Origin: Archangium gephyra
Lineage (GTDB): Bacteria; Myxococcota; Myxococcia; Myxococcales; Myxococcaceae
Direction: 5' to 3'
Length of the DNA stretch: 64,000 nt
NCBI GenBank assembly: GCA_003243425.1
Contig: QFQP01000002.1
Location: 62,001-126,000, forward strand
Shown: in pieces, positions 61,921-64,000 of the stretch
Layout of the letters: every line of letters begins with the position of its first letter
How positions within the stretch are numbered: position 1 is the first letter of the stretch
The notes under the pieces: model-generated
Databases searched by the model: none
Told to the model about the DNA's origin: nothing
Seen by the model: the letters and a program-made list of their open reading frames with translations, nothing else
Made by a program: the position numbers and the translations under genes

Positions 61921-62444
61921 GCACCGCGCCCACCCTGCTGATCGTCGACGACGACGAGGCCTTCCGGTCGCGCCTGGGTCGCGCGATGTCTCAACGCGGC
62001 TTCGTGGTCACCCTGGCGGCGTCGACCGAAGAAGCGCTCACGCTCGCGCAGGAAGCCCCGGAGTTCGCGGTCGTCGATCTGCGCATGCCCGGCAAATCGG
62101 GCCTCGAGCTGCTCGCCGCCTTGAAGACGCAGGACCCGAACACCCGCGTGGTGATGCTCACCGGCTACGGCAGCATCACCACCGCGGTCGAAGCCACGAA
62201 GCGCGGTGCGGCCGTGTATCTGACCAAGCCGGTCGACGCCGACGAGGTGCTCGGCGCGCTCACGGGTGAAACCAAGCCGGTCGAGGCTGATGCCGAAACG
62301 CCGACGCTCGCGCGCGCCGAGTGGGAGTACATCAACCGCGTGCTCCACGACTGCGGCGACAACGTCTCGGAGGCTGCCCGAAGGTTGGGGATTCACCGGC
62401 GATCGCTCCAGCGCAAGCTGCAGAAGTACCCGCCACCCCGCTAA
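61917..62444 (+). CDS. RegA/PrrA-type response regulator
   Basis: 175 residues, ATG overlapping the kinase stop (ATGA). The receiver (about 6-115) has LLIVDDDEAFRSRL, phospho-Asp in VVDLRMPGKSGLEL, and YLTKPVD. The C-terminal Fis-type helix-turn-helix has EWEYINRVLHDCGDNVSEAA and RRLGIHRRSLQRKLQKYPP, which is the RegA/PrrA/ActR type. It is the cognate regulator of the kinase upstream. It is likely to control this operon and perhaps respiratory genes. Confidence 0.92.
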   Translation: MSTAPTLLIVDDDEAFRSRLGRAMSQRGFVVTLAASTEEALTLAQEAPEFAVVDLRMPGKSGLELLAALKTQDPNTRVVMLTGYGSITTAVEATKRGAAVYLTKPVDADEVLGALTGETKPVEADAETPTLARAEWEYINRVLHDCGDNVSEAARRLGIHRRSLQRKLQKYPPPR

Positions 62445-62453
62445 GCAGGTCGA

Positions 62454-63125
62454 ATGCTCGTCGCAGCGCTGGTCACGTCACTCGTTCTCGGCGCCGACGA
62501 CTGGGAGACCGTCGTCAAAGGCCCCATCGTGGTGAAGAACCGCGCGATCGCAGGAACGTCGGTGAAGGAGGTCTGGGCCGAAGGCGAAATGAACGCGCCC
62601 GCGCGGCAGGTGGAGGACGTGCTCACCGACATCGCCAGCCTCACGTCGTTCATGCCGTTCATGAAGGACGCGCACGTGATCGGCGAGCCCAACGACGACG
62701 GAAGTCTCAACGTCTACACGCTCATCGACCTGCCGCTCGTCGGGAAGCGCGACTATCTCCAGAAGCTCTCGTTTCCCTCGCGCCTCGAGCGCGACGGTCA
62801 CTTCCGCGCCGAGTGGCTGCCGCAGCCGGAGTTCGCGCCGAAAGTGGAAGGGGTCATTCGCATCACCAACAACGCCGGCCATTGGCTGGTGACGCCGCTC
62901 GATGAAGGCAAGCGCTGCCGCGTCGAGTACCAGTTCACCGTCGACCCCGGCGGCGTGATTCCCGCGTTCATCGCCAACATCGGAAATCAGAAGGGCGTCG
63001 CCGACACCTACGCCGCGGTACAGAAGGAAGCCAATCGCCGCGCGGCGCTCAGCGCTGAGCGAGGCGCATCGAAGAGCCCGGCTGCAGCCGCACCGGACGC
63101 AGGTGCCCCGCTTCCCACGCCATGA
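62454..63125 (+). CDS. START/SRPBCC-domain exported protein
   Basis: 223 residues with a short signal peptide (LVAALVTSLVLGA). The START-like lipid-binding domain occupies about 20-195: SVKEVWAEGEMNAPARQVEDVL, LPLVGKRDYLQKLSFP, GVIRITNNAGHWLVTPL and CRVEYQFTVDPGGVIPAFIAN. The C-terminal 25 residues are a Pro/Ala tail with DAG. START domains bind sterols, phospholipids or other hydrophobic molecules. It is nine bases after the RegA-like gene and probably co-transcribed. Its 3' end overlaps a convergent gene by 77 bases. Confidence 0.82.
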   Translation: MLVAALVTSLVLGADDWETVVKGPIVVKNRAIAGTSVKEVWAEGEMNAPARQVEDVLTDIASLTSFMPFMKDAHVIGEPNDDGSLNVYTLIDLPLVGKRDYLQKLSFPSRLERDGHFRAEWLPQPEFAPKVEGVIRITNNAGHWLVTPLDEGKRCRVEYQFTVDPGGVIPAFIANIGNQKGVADTYAAVQKEANRRAALSAERGASKSPAAAAPDAGAPLPTP

Positions 63126-64000
63126 AGCGGTAGCGCGCCGAGTCGATGGGCTCCTTGAAGACGAAGCGAACGCGCGTGACGTCGGTGCCGCGGCGAACCG
63201 ACGGGTCCCGCGACAGCTCTTCGATGGTCGCGGTGAAGTTCGGGAGCTCGACGCTCTGACCCACGGTGAACTCGTTGTCGGTCATGTAGAGCTGCTCGAA
63301 GATCGTCGGGAAGAACGTCGACCCCGCAGGTGACAGGGTGATGGTGCGGTCGTCGACCACGCGCAGGTCCACCTCGCCGAGCAGGAACGACAGCGGCGTG
63401 TAGTGGATCTTCATCTTCGAGAAGGCGCGGTCGATCTTCGCCACGTACTCGCCGCGATCGCTCGAGAGCTGCGCGTGTACGTCGATGCCCGTGGGTTCGA
63501 CCTGCGAGAGCCACAGCCCCGCCAGCGCCGAGGTCTCACGTTGATTCCAGTTCAGGAAGAACACTTCGGTGCCGCTGTCGGGCAAGCGGTCGTAGTCGAT
63601 CGACGCGCGCAGGTCGCTGCGCAGCGCCTCGTAGCTCGTGTCGAAGCCGCGCATGATGTGGAAGGTCACCTGCATCACGATCGGCGCCACGATGAAGTGC
63701 AGGAGCACCAGGACGGCGAACGCGAGCCGCGGCGCGAGCGCGGCCCGCCTTTCCCACAGCACCGCCAGCACGCGGGTGACGATGAACGCGAACCCCACCG
63801 ACGCCATGTAGACGAGGCGCGCGTCGGGGAAGGTCGTCGTCAGCTGCAGCAGGAACAACCCGACCCACACCGCGAAGAACTGCACCGCGCGCTCACGACG
63901 CAACAGCACGAACGCGAGCACCACGAAGCCGAACGTCGCGCCGATCGCGACCAGCGACGGAATCGGAGCGTCGGTCAGCGGCGCCTGACCGAGCATCAGC
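63049..64000 (-). CDS. Polytopic membrane protein, possibly a glycosyltransferase (5' end cut by window edge)
   Basis: The last about 316 codons of a gene that probably starts beyond the right edge. An ATG at 63996 is in frame, but the sequence opens inside a membrane region. Four hydrophobic segments follow in the first 150 residues (IPSLVAIGATFGFVVLAFVLL, AVQFFAVWVGLFLLQL, LVYMASVGFAFIVTRVLAVL, LAFAVLVLLHFIVAPIVM). A soluble, beta-rich C-terminal domain of about 170 residues comes after them. The helix pattern with DARLVYMASVGFAF recalls integral-membrane glycosyltransferases, but without the N-terminus this is only a suggestion. The stop overlaps the START gene by 77 bases. Confidence 0.65.
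   Translation of the reverse strand, partial: LMLGQAPLTDAPIPSLVAIGATFGFVVLAFVLLRRERAVQFFAVWVGLFLLQLTTTFPDARLVYMASVGFAFIVTRVLAVLWERRAALAPRLAFAVLVLLHFIVAPIVMQVTFHIMRGFDTSYEALRSDLRASIDYDRLPDSGTEVFFLNWNQRETSALAGLWLSQVEPTGIDVHAQLSSDRGEYVAKIDRAFSKMKIHYTPLSFLLGEVDLRVVDDRTITLSPAGSTFFPTIFEQLYMTDNEFTVGQSVELPNFTATIEELSRDPSVRRGTDVTRVRFVFKEPIDSARYRFMAWEAGHLRPVRLQPGSSMRLAQR

Overview
The window is high-GC DNA, densely packed with genes, from a myxobacterium, most likely in the Myxococcaceae/Archangiaceae group (Cystobacterineae). Three things indicate this: a complete frz chemosensory operon with divergent frzZ, a large set of focal-adhesion gliding (A-motility, glt) genes, and a bacterial mevalonate operon next to many lipoproteins with DAG-rich or Cys-rich stretches. 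Codon use looks uniform. I see no insertion sequence, prophage, CRISPR array, tRNA or rRNA. Many neighbouring genes overlap by 1-4 bases (ATGA, GTGA or TGATG), which helps fix start codons.

Layout. 1-3.1 kb: truncated LysR regulator, DUF1385 membrane protein, rpmE, and a LysM protein. 3.1-10.9 kb: frzF-G-E-CD-B-A on the minus strand and frzZ on the plus strand, a chemotaxis-like pathway that controls cell reversal. 10.9-20.6 kb: mixed housekeeping and envelope genes (peptidoglycan-binding protein, radical SAM protein, NlpC/P60-like hydrolase, 2OG oxygenase, coiled-coil protein, SDR plus acyltransferase pair, FHA-GGDEF cyclase). 20.6-30.1 kb: large Cys-rich lipoprotein, DciA/DUF721, CAP protein, multi-domain response regulator, small Cys protein, lytic transglycosylase. 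30.1-35.2 kb: mevalonate operon fni-hmgr-mvk-mvaD. No phosphomevalonate kinase is present, and mvk and mvaD are separated by about 750 bp holding a probable decayed gene on the opposite strand.

35.7-51.4 kb is the most distinctive region. An isolated rplC is followed by a Cys-rich lipoprotein, a CglB-like VWA lipoprotein, two GltA/GltB-type barrels, GltC, GltD, GltE, GltF, GltG and GltH, all on one strand. In Myxococcus xanthus the outer-membrane module (GltA/B/C) and the periplasm/inner-membrane module (GltD-J) lie at separate loci, and cglB lies elsewhere. Here they are contiguous, with an intrinsic terminator at the module boundary.

51.5-57.3 kb: an AONS-like protein without the usual PLP lysine, an MlaC-like protein, a GspE-N/GAF/adenylate cyclase fusion, a lipoprotein, a VOC protein and a small secreted protein. 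57.4-63.1 kb: a tightly overlapped plus-strand operon encoding a barrel-like exported protein, a lipoprotein, an MbnP-family copper protein, an MbnH-family di-heme enzyme, a RegB-type redox kinase, a RegA-type regulator and probably a START-domain protein. This looks like a periplasmic copper/oxidation module joined to its own redox two-component system, and it is my best candidate for an undescribed system. The window ends in a truncated membrane protein.
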